64,000 nucleotides of DNA. Source: Burkholderia ambifaria. Lineage in GTDB: Bacteria; Pseudomonadota; Gammaproteobacteria; Burkholderiales; Burkholderiaceae. The notes beneath the pieces were generated by a model, which made no database searches, was not told where the DNA came from, and saw only the letters and a program-made list of their open reading frames with translations. The translations under genes and the position numbers were made by a program. The stretch lies in assembly GCF_001443045.1 (NCBI RefSeq), contig NZ_LKPJ01000008.1, positions 170,147-234,146 on the forward strand, read 5' to 3'. Positions within the stretch are counted from its first letter, which is position 1. Each line of letters begins with the position of its first letter. Positions 27,526 to 36,404 of the stretch are shown here, one piece after another.

Positions 27526-28929
27526 TTACTTCGGCAGGGCGCCCGTCACCGCCTGGAGCAGCGTCGACACCGGTGCGAGCGGGTTGTTCGCCGAGCTGCT
27601 GCCCGAGTGCGGCGTGACCGACAGGCCCGGCGCGGAACCCAGCGCCGGGCCGACCGCATTGACGATCGTCGCCGTGCTGCCCGCCGCGCCCGAACCGAGC
27701 AGGCTGCCGCCCGCGCCCGACAGCGTGTTGACGACCTGGTTCACGACGCCCTGTACCGGCGCCAGCGGGTTCGTGCCGCCGAGGTTGCCCAGCGCGCCCG
27801 TCATCGAGTTCACGGCGCCCGTCAGCGCGCCGGCCGGATTGCTGCCGCCAAGCGTACCGACCACCTGGTTCAGGACGCCTTGCACCGGCGCCAGCGGGTT
27901 CGAGCCGCCGAGGTTGCCCAGGGCGCCCGTCACCGAGCTGACCGCATTGCTCAGTGCGCCGGCCGGATTGCTGCTGCCTAGCGTGTTGACGACCTGGTTC
28001 ACGACGCCCTGCACCGGGGCGAGCGGGTTCGTGCCGCCGAGATTGCCGAGTGCACCCGTGACCGAACCGAGGGCACCGGTCAGCACGCCAGCCGCGTTGC
28101 CGCCCGTCGGCAGCGCGTTCTGCAGGCCGCTGACGAGGTTCGTGATCGGCGCGATCGGGCTGCCGCCGCCAGCGCCCGACAGCGTGCCGACGACCTGGTT
28201 CACGACGCCCTGTACCGGAGCGAGCGGGTTCGTGCCGCCGAGATTGCCGAGCGCACCCGTCATCGAATTCACCGCGTTCGTCAGTGCACTGGCCGGGTCG
28301 CCGTTGCCGAGCGTGCCGGCGAGTTGCGTAACGACGCCTTGCACCGGCGCCAGCGTGCTCGACGCGCCACCGATGTTGCCGAGCGTACCCGTGATCGGGT
28401 TGACCGCGTTGCCCAGTGCGCCGGCCGGATTGCCGCTGCCCAGCGTGCCCGTGACCTGGTCGACGATGTTCTGGATCGGCGTCAGCGGGTTCGCACCGCC
28501 GACGTTGCCCAGTGCGCCCGTTACCGTGCCGAGCGCGCCGGTGCGCGTACCTGCCGGGTTGCCACCACCGAGCGCACCCGTCACTTGATTCACCACGCCT
28601 TGCACCGGCGCCAGCGGCGTCACCGAGCCGCCACCGCCGCCGCCGAGCGCGCCCGTCAGCGCATTCGCCGCGCCCGACAACGCCTGCGCCGGATTACCCG
28701 GCAACGTCTGAATCTCGCCCGACCCGCCCGCCGCCACGGTGACCGAACCCAGCGGCGACGTGCCGGTCACGGCCAGCCCGATCGATACGCTGTTCGTCGG
28801 CGGATTCACGATCACTTGCGGAATCGGCAGCGTGTCGAGCGGCCCCGCGATTGCCGAACCGGAAGCCAGTACCCCGAATACCGTCGCGACCGACAGCGCC
28901 ACACCCGTCAATTTATGATTTTTTCCCAT
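27526..28929 (-). CDS. Secreted tandem-repeat protein (NPLAPVQGVVNQV repeats)
   Basis: 467 residues. A signal peptide (about 1-28, VFGVLASGSAIA) is followed by a short unique region (TLPIPQVIVNPPTNSVSIGL) and then eight to nine repeats of about 44 residues. The unit core is PLAPVQGVVNQVVGTLGG, then NPAGAL, NAVSSMTGALGNLGGTN. One copy (SPIAPITNLVSGLQNALP) is divergent, and the last (PLAPVSTLLQAVTGALPK) closes the protein. Composition is almost only G, A, N, V, L, T, P, S and Q, with no cysteine in the repeats. Such proteins are annotated as hypothetical or collagen-like in Burkholderia, but the GxY pattern of collagen is absent. A surface or extracellular structural role is inferred. ATG 28929 is preceded by GGGGTGA. 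A strong terminator follows. Confidence 0.8.
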   Translation of the reverse strand: MGKNHKLTGVALSVATVFGVLASGSAIAGPLDTLPIPQVIVNPPTNSVSIGLAVTGTSPLGSVTVAAGGSGEIQTLPGNPAQALSGAANALTGALGGGGGGSVTPLAPVQGVVNQVTGALGGGNPAGTRTGALGTVTGALGNVGGANPLTPIQNIVDQVTGTLGSGNPAGALGNAVNPITGTLGNIGGASSTLAPVQGVVTQLAGTLGNGDPASALTNAVNSMTGALGNLGGTNPLAPVQGVVNQVVGTLSGAGGGSPIAPITNLVSGLQNALPTGGNAAGVLTGALGSVTGALGNLGGTNPLAPVQGVVNQVVNTLGSSNPAGALSNAVSSVTGALGNLGGSNPLAPVQGVLNQVVGTLGGSNPAGALTGAVNSMTGALGNLGGTNPLAPVQGVVNQVVNTLSGAGGSLLGSGAAGSTATIVNAVGPALGSAPGLSVTPHSGSSSANNPLAPVSTLLQAVTGALPK

Positions 28930-29361
28930 CGTCACCCCATCTCGGTTGGCACTACGTTGATAAAGCATGGGGACGGACTGCACGAAGCGCGCCACCTCGA
29001 TAAACGGATCCATTCTTTGGCTTATTGCAAGCCAATAACGTTTTTTATATGGGTTATCGGTAAAAAAACGAGTCGCGACGCGCCAATCTTCCGATGAAAA
29101 AGGCGTAGGGAGCGCGGATGTAACGTAACGTTTGTGAGGCTCAAAGTAACGTGTTCCGGTACATTTCTGCTCACATCGGAACGGGCCGTTACGAAGCGAC
29201 GCCGGATTACTCTGACGGCCTGCCTATTTCGCATTGCATTCCCATGGAAATGCATTGATAAATCGCGTTTTTTCTTATTTTCTTAATTGCGATTTATTTC
29301 CGATCAATTACGCAGATAATTTCCGGCCGATCGGTTTTTCGACAATTCGAACAGGCAAATG
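28930..29361. other. AT-rich intergenic region upstream of the repeat protein
   Basis: A ~430-bp stretch much richer in A/T than the surroundings. A 77-codon open frame at 29022-29255 has no recognisable product and atypical codon use. Several GTAACG-like words occur at 29120-29195, which could be regulator half-sites, but no clear promoter was identified. It should hold the promoter of the repeat-protein gene. Confidence 0.4.
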
Positions 29362-29395
29362 AAAAACCGTGACGGCCGCACGCGCGGCAGCCGTC
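29362..29395 (-). terminator. Terminator after the DadA-like gene
   Basis: On the minus strand a hairpin of GACGGC/GCCGTC with an inner GCCGC/GCGGC stem (29371-29395) runs into CGGTTTTTC, 15 bp after the stop at 29410. Confidence 0.7.
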
Positions 29396-29409
29396 GTGCC
29401 GCGATGGGC

Positions 29410-30654
29410 TCAGCCGAAGCGCGCGGGCCGGTACGGATGGGGATCGATATAGGTCGGCGCGCCCGTCATCATCTCGGCGAGCAGACGCCCGGTCGCGGGG
29501 CCGAGCGTGAGTCCGTGGTGGCAATGGCCGAACGCGAACCACAGATGACGATGGCGCGGCGCAGGCCCGATCACCGGTCGCATGTCGGGCGTGCACGGCC
29601 GCATCCCGAGCCACGGCGCCGGATCGAGCCGTTCGCCGATACCGAACGCGTCGCGCGCCAGCGGCTCGGCGCGCGCGAGCTGCACGCCCGTCGGCGGCGC
29701 ACCGCGCAACGCGATCTCGACGCCGGTGGTGAGCCGTAGGCGGCCACCCTCCATCGGCGCGACGACGAAGCCCTCCTCGGTATCGCACACGGGCACGTTC
29801 AGTGGCGCGCGGGTCGGCCGGTAATGCATGTGATAGCCGCGCTTCACGCGCAGCGGAATCCGGTAGCCGAGCGGCGCGAACACGTGATCGGACCAGGGCC
29901 CGAGCGCGACCACGGCCGACCGGGCCGAAATCGGCCCGTGTTCGGTATCGACCTGCCAGCCGTCGCGCACCTGCGCGAGCGTCGTCGCGTCGCCGCGCAC
30001 GAACGTGCCGCCGTCGCGCTCGAACAGCCGCGCGTACGCCTTCGTGAGGCCGCCGGGACTCGACACGGTCTTCGGGTCCTGCCAGTGGAATGCGCCGCAG
30101 AATGCGTCGCCGATGCCGGGCTCGCGCTCGCGCAACGCGCGCGCATCGAGCACACTCATCCGCAGCCCGTGCGCGTCGGCCACCCGCTGCTGCGCGCGCG
30201 TTTCCGCATCGAACAGCGCGGGCGAACGGAACGCCTCGAGCCACCCGCCGTCATGCACGAGCGGCTGCGCGTCGGTGCGCGCGAGCAGCGCGTCGTGCTC
30301 GACGACGCTCGCCGCGACGAGCGGCAGCATGTCACGCGCGGCCGCCGCGAGCCGCTGCGGCGACGATTCGCGCCAGAAGCGCGCGAGCCAGCCCGCGTAT
30401 GCGGGCAGCGCCTTGTAGTCCCAATAGAGATCGACCGAGCGGTTGCGCGCATAGCGCAGCAGCGTGTCGAGCCGGCGCGGGAACGCGTACGGCACGACCG
30501 ACGAGCGCTCGATCAGCCCGGCATTGCCGTGGCTCGTTTCCTCGCCGGGCGCGCGCCGGTCGACGAGCGCGACGCGCAACCCGCGATCCTGCAGATGCAG
30601 CGCCGACGACACGCCGACGATGCCGGCCCCCAGAACGATGACGTCGAAATCCAT
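29410..30654 (-). CDS. DadA-like FAD-dependent D-amino acid dehydrogenase
   Basis: 414 residues, DAO fold. FAD motif DVIVLGAGIVGVSSALHL (GxGxxG), then ETSHGNAGLI, which is typical of the DadA type, and near the C-terminus MRPCTPDMRPVIGPAP and FGHCHHGLTLGPATGRL. It probably oxidises D-amino acids to keto acids, passing electrons to the respiratory chain. It is 67 bp downstream of a periplasmic amino-acid-binding protein. Context (ornithine-cyclodeaminase-like enzyme and YheO/DauR-type regulator across the divergent promoter) suggests D-arginine or another basic amino acid. It is not a close match to Pseudomonas DauA, so the substrate is open. Start 30654 gives the standard N-terminus. Confidence 0.85.
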   Translation of the reverse strand: MDFDVIVLGAGIVGVSSALHLQDRGLRVALVDRRAPGEETSHGNAGLIERSSVVPYAFPRRLDTLLRYARNRSVDLYWDYKALPAYAGWLARFWRESSPQRLAAAARDMLPLVAASVVEHDALLARTDAQPLVHDGGWLEAFRSPALFDAETRAQQRVADAHGLRMSVLDARALREREPGIGDAFCGAFHWQDPKTVSSPGGLTKAYARLFERDGGTFVRGDATTLAQVRDGWQVDTEHGPISARSAVVALGPWSDHVFAPLGYRIPLRVKRGYHMHYRPTRAPLNVPVCDTEEGFVVAPMEGGRLRLTTGVEIALRGAPPTGVQLARAEPLARDAFGIGERLDPAPWLGMRPCTPDMRPVIGPAPRHRHLWFAFGHCHHGLTLGPATGRLLAEMMTGAPTYIDPHPYRPARFG

Positions 30655-30721
30655 GCTTCCCCGTACTGCGTCGAGATTCGGTGCGACGCGCGCCGGCACC
30701 GCGGCCGGCGCGCGGCCAGGC

Positions 30722-31501
30722 TTACTTCGCGACGATGTCGCGCTTGAAGTACTTCTGCGACAGCGCGCTCAGCGTGCCGTCCTTCTTCAGCGCGTCGAGC
30801 GCGCCGACGATCTTCGCCTGCAGCGCCTTGTCGCCCTTGCGCATCCCGAAGCCGGTGCCTTCGCCGAGCGTCGCGGGATCCTTCAGCGGCTCGCCGACGA
30901 TCTGGTAGTCGCGGCCGGCCGGCTTGTCGAGGAAACCGTCCTGGGCGGTCTGCGCTTCCTGCACGGCCGCGTCGAGACGACCGGCGACGAGATCCGCGTA
31001 GATCTGGTCCTGGTCCTGATACGACACGACGTCCACGCCCGCATTCGCCCAGTGCGCCTTCAGGAAATCCTCCTGCGACGAGCCCTGCAGCACGCCGACG
31101 TGCTTGCCGCGCAGGCTCGCGGCATCGGGCCGCAGCGGCGAGCCGCGGTGCGCGACCATCACGATCGGCACCACGTAGATGGCCGGCGTGAAGTCGATGC
31201 TCTGCTTGCGCTTCGCGGTGATGTTCATCGCCGAATTGATCGCGTCGAACTTGCGCGCCTGCAGCGCCGGGATCAGCCCGTCGAACGCATTCTCGACCCA
31301 CACGCATTTCATGTTCAGCTTCGCGCAGACCGCATTGCCGACGTCGACGTCGAAGCCCTGCAACTGGCCGGCCGGCGTCTTGCTCTCGAACGGCGGATAG
31401 GCGGCTTCGATCCCGAAGCGCAGCGTGGTCTGTTCCGCGTGGGCCGTGACGGCCGCGCACGCAAGCGCCGCGACGGCGCAGAGGGAAAGCTTCCAGTTCA
31501 T
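30722..31501 (-). CDS. Periplasmic amino-acid-binding protein (ABC type)
   Basis: 259 residues of the ArgT/HisJ type. Signal peptide about 1-22 (ending AAVTAHA). The SBP family 3 signature starts LRFGIEAAYPPFESKTPAG, followed by GFDVDVGNAVCAKLNMKCVWV, INSAMNITAKRKQSIDFT and GFGMRKGD. A cationic amino acid ligand is likely from this similarity. No permease or ATPase gene is adjacent, so it is an orphan binding protein, perhaps working with a transporter elsewhere. It diverges from the ornithine-cyclodeaminase-like gene and has an operator cluster 129 bp upstream. Confidence 0.87.
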   Translation of the reverse strand: MNWKLSLCAVAALACAAVTAHAEQTTLRFGIEAAYPPFESKTPAGQLQGFDVDVGNAVCAKLNMKCVWVENAFDGLIPALQARKFDAINSAMNITAKRKQSIDFTPAIYVVPIVMVAHRGSPLRPDAASLRGKHVGVLQGSSQEDFLKAHWANAGVDVVSYQDQDQIYADLVAGRLDAAVQEAQTAQDGFLDKPAGRDYQIVGEPLKDPATLGEGTGFGMRKGDKALQAKIVGALDALKKDGTLSALSQKYFKRDIVAK

Positions 31502-31629
31502 GACGGATGTCCTTCGATTCCGGATTGAGGCGATGAAGACCGGTCGTGCGACGCCGTTGCCGGGCGCCGGATCGGCATGCGATGCAGCCGGCCGCCATGC
31601 GGCGACACGCTGTGTCTGCACGCGAAATA

Positions 31630-31654
31630 TAGACTCTTAGTCTACTATAGACTA
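31630..31654 (-). promoter_or_regulatory. Three-half-site operator upstream of the binding-protein gene
   Basis: TAGACT (31630-31635), AGTCTA (31639-31644) and TAGACT (31648-31653) alternate in orientation with starts exactly 9 bp apart. A TATATT that could be a minus-strand -10 (31631-31626) sits at its edge. A matching cluster lies 141 bp to the right (31795-31818). It probably binds the adjacent YheO/DauR-type regulator. Confidence 0.6.
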
Positions 31655-31794
31655 TAGGGGATACGATAATCGTAGCGCGGTCGCCCCCTGCCGGAATTCT
31701 GTCGATCGCGCCAAACACCTTTGATTTGTCGATGTTTTTTCTGCTACAGGCGACGTGATCGAGTCACGAAAAGAAAAATCTACCCGAGTTTCTT

Positions 31795-31818
31795 TGTCTA
31801 TATTAGACTTTTAGTCCA
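31795..31818 (+). promoter_or_regulatory. Three-half-site operator within the promoter of the OCD-like gene
   Basis: TGTCTA (31795-31800), TAGACT (31804-31809) and AGTCCA (31813-31818), again with 9-bp steps. A plausible promoter, TTGTCT (31794-31799), 17 bp, CATTAT (31817-31822), encloses the sites, so bound regulator would repress. It lies 65-88 bp upstream of the ATG at 31883. Confidence 0.6.
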
Positions 31819-31882
31819 TTATTAACACCGCCGGACGCCCTCTTTCGAGACAGTCCTGTCCGGCCCCGACCGGAGAAGTCCC

Positions 31883-32845
31883 ATGACGCAACCCGCCCCG
31901 ACCCCGCCGCTGACCGTCGACGAAGCCGCGGTGCGCGCGGCACTGCCGTCGCTCGACGTGCTCGGCGCGCTGCGTCGCATGTTCGCGTCGCTTGCGTCGG
32001 CCCGCGCGGTGCAGCCGCCGCAAACCCTCACGCTGTTCCCCGAACAGGCCGGCGATTTCATCACGTATCTCGGCGCGCTCGCCGACGAGCAGGTGTTCGG
32101 CGCGAAGCTGTCGCCGTACGTCGTGACGGGCGGCAAGCCGATCGTCACCGCGTGGACCGCGCTGATGTCGATGCGCACCGGCCAGCCGCTGATGTGGTGC
32201 GACGCAGGGCTGCTGACGGTCGAGCGCACGGCCGGCACGACGGCGCTCGCGGTCGACTGCCTCGCGCCGCGCGACGCGCGCCGGCTCGCCGTGATCGGCA
32301 CGGGCGCGGTCGGCCTCGCACATCTGCGCCACACCGCGGCACTGCGCGACTGGGCGTCGATCAGCGTCCATTCGCCCGCGCTCGCCGGCGACCCGGCACT
32401 GCAGGCGACGCTCGCGCAGATCGACCCGCGCGCGCGCCCGGCCGCCAGTGTCGAGGCGTGCGTGCGCGATGCGGACGTCGTGATGCTGTGTACGTCGTCG
32501 GGCACGCCGGTGCTCGCCGACGGCATGCTCACCCGCCCCGCGCTCGTCACGTCGATCAGCACCAACGTCGCGCGCGCGCACGAAATCCCACCCGCGTGGC
32601 TGCCCGACATGGACGTGTACTGCGACTACCGCCACACGACGCCCGCGAGCGCGGGCGAGATGCAGATCGCGGCGGCCGGGCACGGCTGGACGCCCGAGCG
32701 GATCGTCGGCGACCTGCCCGCGCTCGTCGCCGGGACCTGCGCGGCGCCGTCGCGCACGCGGCATGCGTTCTTCCGCTCGATCGGCCTCGGCCTCGAGGAC
32801 ATCGCGATCGCGCACGCGCTGTACACGCATCTGACGCGCGCATGA
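31883..32845 (+). CDS. Ornithine cyclodeaminase/mu-crystallin family protein (DauB-like)
   Basis: 320 residues. Family landmarks: the early SLDVLGALRRMFASLASARAV and GDFITYLGALADEQVFGAKLSPYV, then the NAD(P) motif LAVIGTGAVGLAHLRHTAAL and VVMLCTSSGTPVLADGML. Members include ornithine cyclodeaminase, alanine dehydrogenase and Pseudomonas DauB, which reduces 2-ketoarginine to L-arginine. Next to a DauR-type regulator, a DauB-like role is the favoured inference. ATG 31883 is preceded by GGAGAAG. The stop overlaps a possible ATG at 32842 of the next gene. Confidence 0.85.
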   Translation: MTQPAPTPPLTVDEAAVRAALPSLDVLGALRRMFASLASARAVQPPQTLTLFPEQAGDFITYLGALADEQVFGAKLSPYVVTGGKPIVTAWTALMSMRTGQPLMWCDAGLLTVERTAGTTALAVDCLAPRDARRLAVIGTGAVGLAHLRHTAALRDWASISVHSPALAGDPALQATLAQIDPRARPAASVEACVRDADVVMLCTSSGTPVLADGMLTRPALVTSISTNVARAHEIPPAWLPDMDVYCDYRHTTPASAGEMQIAAAGHGWTPERIVGDLPALVAGTCAAPSRTRHAFFRSIGLGLEDIAIAHALYTHLTRA

Positions 32846-32976
32846 GCAGCACGCGCACGCGGGGCCGATACAATGGCGCAACCGCCGCGGCGGCAGCGCG
32901 CGGGCGCACGGACGGGCCGGTCAACGGTACGCCGGCGCGCCGCGCCGACGCGCTGCCCGGCCCCCGCTCACCCGAG

Positions 32977-33636
32977 ATGGCGATTCCGATGCGCAAGAAG
33001 CAATCCCCCGTCAAAGACCTGCTGCTCACCCGCTATGCACCGATCGCCGACGGCATCGCGGCGCTGTTCTTCCCGTACGCGGAAGTCGTGATCCACGACC
33101 TGCACGACCAGACCGTGCTGTACCTCGCGAACAACCTGTCGAAGCGCGAGGTCGGTGACGACTCGGCGCTCGAGGAAATCGATCATTCGGCGCGCGAGCG
33201 CGTGATCGGCCCCTACGAGAAGCTGAACTGGGACGGCCGGCGGATGCGCTGCGTGAGCAACGTGCTGTTCGACGACGAAGGCCGCCCGGCCGGGATGATG
33301 TGCATCAACTTCAACATCGCGGTGTTCGACGACGTCCGCGCGACGCTCGATGTGTTCATCAAGGGCGCGGGCATCGTCGCGCAACCCGACGAGCTGTTCC
33401 GCGACGACTGGCAGGAGCGCATCAACACGTTCCTGCACGGCTGGCTGCGCGAACGGCAGGTCGGCCTGAACGGCCTCACGCGCGAGCATCGGCGCGAACT
33501 CGTCGAGGCGCTGCATGCGGAAGGCGCGTTCCGCGGCAAGAGCGCCGCGAACTATGTCGCGAACGTGCTCGGGATGGGGCGCGCGACCGTCTACAAGCAT
33601 CTGAAACATCTGAAGGAAACGCAGGGCGACGCGTAG
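32977..33636 (+). CDS. YheO/DauR-type transcriptional regulator (PAS + HTH)
   Basis: 219 residues from ATG 32977. The N-terminal YheO-like PAS domain is seen in ADGIAALFFPYAEVVIHDLHD, YLANNLSKREVGDDS and CINFNIAVFDDV. The C-terminal HTH is AFRGKSAANYVANVLGMGRAT followed by VYKHLKHLKE. DauR of P. aeruginosa, of this family, represses dauBAR. An earlier in-frame ATG at 32842 overlaps the upstream stop (ATGA) and would add 45 low-complexity residues; it may keep translational coupling, so the start is uncertain. It likely binds the two operator clusters at 31630 and 31795. Confidence 0.85.
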   Translation: MAIPMRKKQSPVKDLLLTRYAPIADGIAALFFPYAEVVIHDLHDQTVLYLANNLSKREVGDDSALEEIDHSARERVIGPYEKLNWDGRRMRCVSNVLFDDEGRPAGMMCINFNIAVFDDVRATLDVFIKGAGIVAQPDELFRDDWQERINTFLHGWLRERQVGLNGLTREHRRELVEALHAEGAFRGKSAANYVANVLGMGRATVYKHLKHLKETQGDA

Positions 33637-33835
33637 GCGGCGCGCTCCAGGGGCGGGGGCGCCGGACATGCCGCTGTCGTCGGCATCGGCAATCGCTACC
33701 GGTACGCGGCGTCCGTGTCTATGCTTCGTGATACGTCGAAGGCCGGCCCGTTCCGCACGGGAACGACCATGACGAAGCGTCGAAGCACAAAATGATATAG
33801 TCCCGGTTACATTTATTTGCCGCCCCGGACCGCCC

Positions 33836-34570
33836 ATGACGACCACCCCTGCCCCGACTGCCCGCCCGACCCTGACCGTCGAAATCTGGTCCGACCTGAT
33901 CTGCCCGTGGTGCTGGATCGGCAAGCGCCGCTTCGACGAGGCACTCGCCGCGTTCGCGCATGCCGAGCACGTCGACGTCGCGCTGCGCGCGTACCGGCTG
34001 ATGCCGGGTCAACCGGTCGAGCCGGTCGAGGCGATGCTCGCCGGCAAGTACCGGATGTCGTCCGCTCAGGTCGACCAGATGCTGCGCCAGGTGACCGACG
34101 CGGCCGCGAGCGTCGGGCTCCGCTACGACCTGCCCGGCACATTCGTCGGCGACACGCTCGACGGTCACCGGCTCGTGAAACTCGCGGAAGCGACCGGCCG
34201 TGCGCATGCGCTGACCGAACGCCTGTACCGCGCGTATTTCTGCGAGCACGGCTCGCTGTTCGACCACGCGGCGCTGATCGATTTCGCGGTCGAAGCGGGG
34301 CTCGAGCGCTCGGCCGTCGAAGCCGTGCTGCGCAGCGGCGCATATCGCGACGAAGTCGAGGCCGACATTGCGCGTGCCGCGCAGATCGGCGGACGCGGCG
34401 TGCCGCTGTTCGTGTTCGGCGGCCGCTACGCGGTGTCGGGCGCGCAGCCGGCCGACGTGTTCGCGCAGGCGCTCGAGCAGGCGTGGCGCGACGGCGCGAT
34501 CGTCGAATTCGCCGGCGACGACGCGGCCGCGTGCGGCCCCGACGGCTGCGAACTGCCGCCGCGCGGCTAA
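33836..34570 (+). CDS. DsbA-family oxidoreductase, FrnE-like
   Basis: 244 residues, thioredoxin-like fold with an inserted helical domain. The redox site is DLICPWCWIGKRRFDEAL (CPWC). Near the C-terminus RGVPLFVFGGRYAVSGAQ contains the cis-proline. The end of the protein has an extra CGPDGC pair. No signal peptide, so it acts in the cytoplasm, possibly in oxidative stress or polyketide-type isomerisation. The promoter region upstream (33780-33820) is AT-rich. Confidence 0.87.
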   Translation: MTTTPAPTARPTLTVEIWSDLICPWCWIGKRRFDEALAAFAHAEHVDVALRAYRLMPGQPVEPVEAMLAGKYRMSSAQVDQMLRQVTDAAASVGLRYDLPGTFVGDTLDGHRLVKLAEATGRAHALTERLYRAYFCEHGSLFDHAALIDFAVEAGLERSAVEAVLRSGAYRDEVEADIARAAQIGGRGVPLFVFGGRYAVSGAQPADVFAQALEQAWRDGAIVEFAGDDAAACGPDGCELPPRG

Positions 34571-34674
34571 ACGCGCCGCCGCTACGCGTCGCTCCTGCCA
34601 CAAACCGACAGGAAGCACGCGCGAACGATGTCTACAATGCAACCTTTCAAAGGCTATCGGAAGGCTGCAGGCCC

Positions 34675-36114
34675 ATGACCCACGGGATTCACGGCGAAAG
34701 GCGCTGGTACGCGCTGATCGTCCTCTGCCTCGGCGTGCTGATGATCGTGCTCGACAGCACGATCGTGAACGTTGCGCTGCCGTCGATCAGCACCGACCTC
34801 CATTTCACCGAGACGGCCCTTGTATGGGTCGTCAACGCATACCTGCTCACGTTCGGCGGTTGCCTGCTGCTCGGCGGCCGCCTCGGCGACCTGTACGGCC
34901 AGCGGCGCATGTTCCTCGCGGGCCTCGTCGTGTTCACGCTCGCGTCGCTCGCCTGCGGCCTCGCGCAAGCGCAGGCGATGCTGATCGCCGCGCGCGCGGT
35001 GCAGGGCTTCGGCGGCGCAATCGTGTCGGCCGTGTCGCTGTCGCTGATCATGAATCTCTTTACCGAACCGGGCGAACGGGCGCGCGCGATGGGCGTCTAC
35101 GGCTTCGTCTGCGCGGGCGGCGGCAGCATCGGCGTGCTGCTCGGCGGGCTCCTGACGAGCACGCTGTCCTGGCACTGGATCTTCCTCGTCAACCTGCCGA
35201 TCGGCATCGCCGTCTACGCGATGTGCGTCGCGCTGCTGCCGCGCATGCGCGCGCCGGCCGGCGCCGCGCGGCTCGATGTCGCGGGCGCGATCACCGTGAC
35301 CGCGTCGCTGATGCTCGCGGTCTACGGGATCGTCGGCGGCAACGAGGCCGGCTGGCTGTCGACGCAGACGGTCGTGCTGATCGGCGCGGCCGCCGTGCTG
35401 CTCGCGCTGTTCGTCGCGATCGAGGCGCGCGTCGCGCATCCGCTGATGCCGCTCACGCTGTTCGCCGCGCGCAACGTCGCGCTCGCGAACGTGATCGGCG
35501 TGCTGTGGGCGGCCGCGATGTTCGCGTGGTTCTTCCTGTCCGCGCTCTACATGCAGCGCGTGCTCGGCTACGGGCCGCTGCAGGTCGGGCTCGCGTTCCT
35601 GCCGGCGAACCTGATCATGGCGGCGTTCTCGCTCGGGCTGTCGGCGCGGATCGTGATGCGCTTCGGGATCCGCGGCCCGATCGCGGCCGGCCTGCTGATC
35701 GCCGCATGCGGCCTCGCGCTGTTTTCGCGCGCGCCGGCGGACGGCAGCTTCGTCTGGCACGTGCTGCCCGGCATGACGCTGCTCGGCATCGGTGCGGGCG
35801 TCGCGTTCAACCCGGTGCTGCTCGCCGCGATGAGCGACGTCGATCCGGCCGATTCGGGGCTCGCGTCGGGCATCGTCAACACCGCGTTCATGATGGGCGG
35901 CGCACTCGGTCTCGCCGTGCTCGCGAGCCTCGCGGCCGCGCGCACCGACGCGCTCGCGGCCGCCCGCGCGACGCCGCTCGACGCACTGAACGGCGGCTAT
36001 CACGCCGCGTTCGCGGTCGGCGCGGCATTCGCGGCCGCGGCCGGGTTGCTCGGTCTCGCGCTGCGCATCCGCCGCCAGGACGCCGTTTCGGACGTCGGCC
36101 CCGCGATGCACTGA
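34675..36114 (+). CDS. MFS multidrug exporter, DHA2 (14-helix) family
   Basis: 479 residues. Helix 1 begins YALIVLCLGVLMIVLDSTIV with the DHA2 motif LDSTIVNVALPSI; motif A-like LGGRLGDLYGQRRMFLAG lies between helices 2 and 3, and motif C-like GGSIGVLLGGLLTS follows. About 14 membrane helices are expected. It probably exports drugs or toxic compounds with proton antiport. ATG 34675 is used; longer frames extend into unrelated sequence. No adjacent regulator gene is evident. Confidence 0.9.
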   Translation: MTHGIHGERRWYALIVLCLGVLMIVLDSTIVNVALPSISTDLHFTETALVWVVNAYLLTFGGCLLLGGRLGDLYGQRRMFLAGLVVFTLASLACGLAQAQAMLIAARAVQGFGGAIVSAVSLSLIMNLFTEPGERARAMGVYGFVCAGGGSIGVLLGGLLTSTLSWHWIFLVNLPIGIAVYAMCVALLPRMRAPAGAARLDVAGAITVTASLMLAVYGIVGGNEAGWLSTQTVVLIGAAAVLLALFVAIEARVAHPLMPLTLFAARNVALANVIGVLWAAAMFAWFFLSALYMQRVLGYGPLQVGLAFLPANLIMAAFSLGLSARIVMRFGIRGPIAAGLLIAACGLALFSRAPADGSFVWHVLPGMTLLGIGAGVAFNPVLLAAMSDVDPADSGLASGIVNTAFMMGGALGLAVLASLAAARTDALAAARATPLDALNGGYHAAFAVGAAFAAAAGLLGLALRIRRQDAVSDVGPAMH

Positions 36115-36404
36115 CGGCCGTCCGGCCTGAACCGGGGCGCGTGCCGGCCCCCTTTTCCGCGCCGATCCGGCGCGCCCTGCCCGATCGCCAGGCATCGGCC
36201 GCATCGCCCGCCGAACGCCGGCGCGCCGCCCCGCCGGGCCCGGCGCCCGTTCAAACGACTGTTTCACCCGCCGCGAACACCCCCGTCCGGCAAGCCGTCC
36301 CGGTCGATTTTTAACGTAGTCGTACACCAACGCGCCACTTTTGCGACAATGGCGGACTTTGACCTGCGCGCCGCCGCCGAACGCCGCATAACCGCCTGCT
36401 TCCG

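Noticed and set aside
29022..29255. 77-codon minus-strand frame in the AT-rich gap
   Set aside because: No family, no good ribosome site, and composition unlike neighbouring genes.
29410..30654. Orthologue of Pseudomonas D-arginine dehydrogenase DauA
   Set aside because: N-terminal and FAD-proximal motifs are of DadA type; only the neighbourhood resembles dauBAR, so the symbol was withheld.
32152..32976. Long plus-strand frame running into the YheO/DauR-type regulator
   Set aside because: The part before 32842 lies inside the OCD-like gene in another frame and is arginine/alanine-rich; only the regulator part is real.
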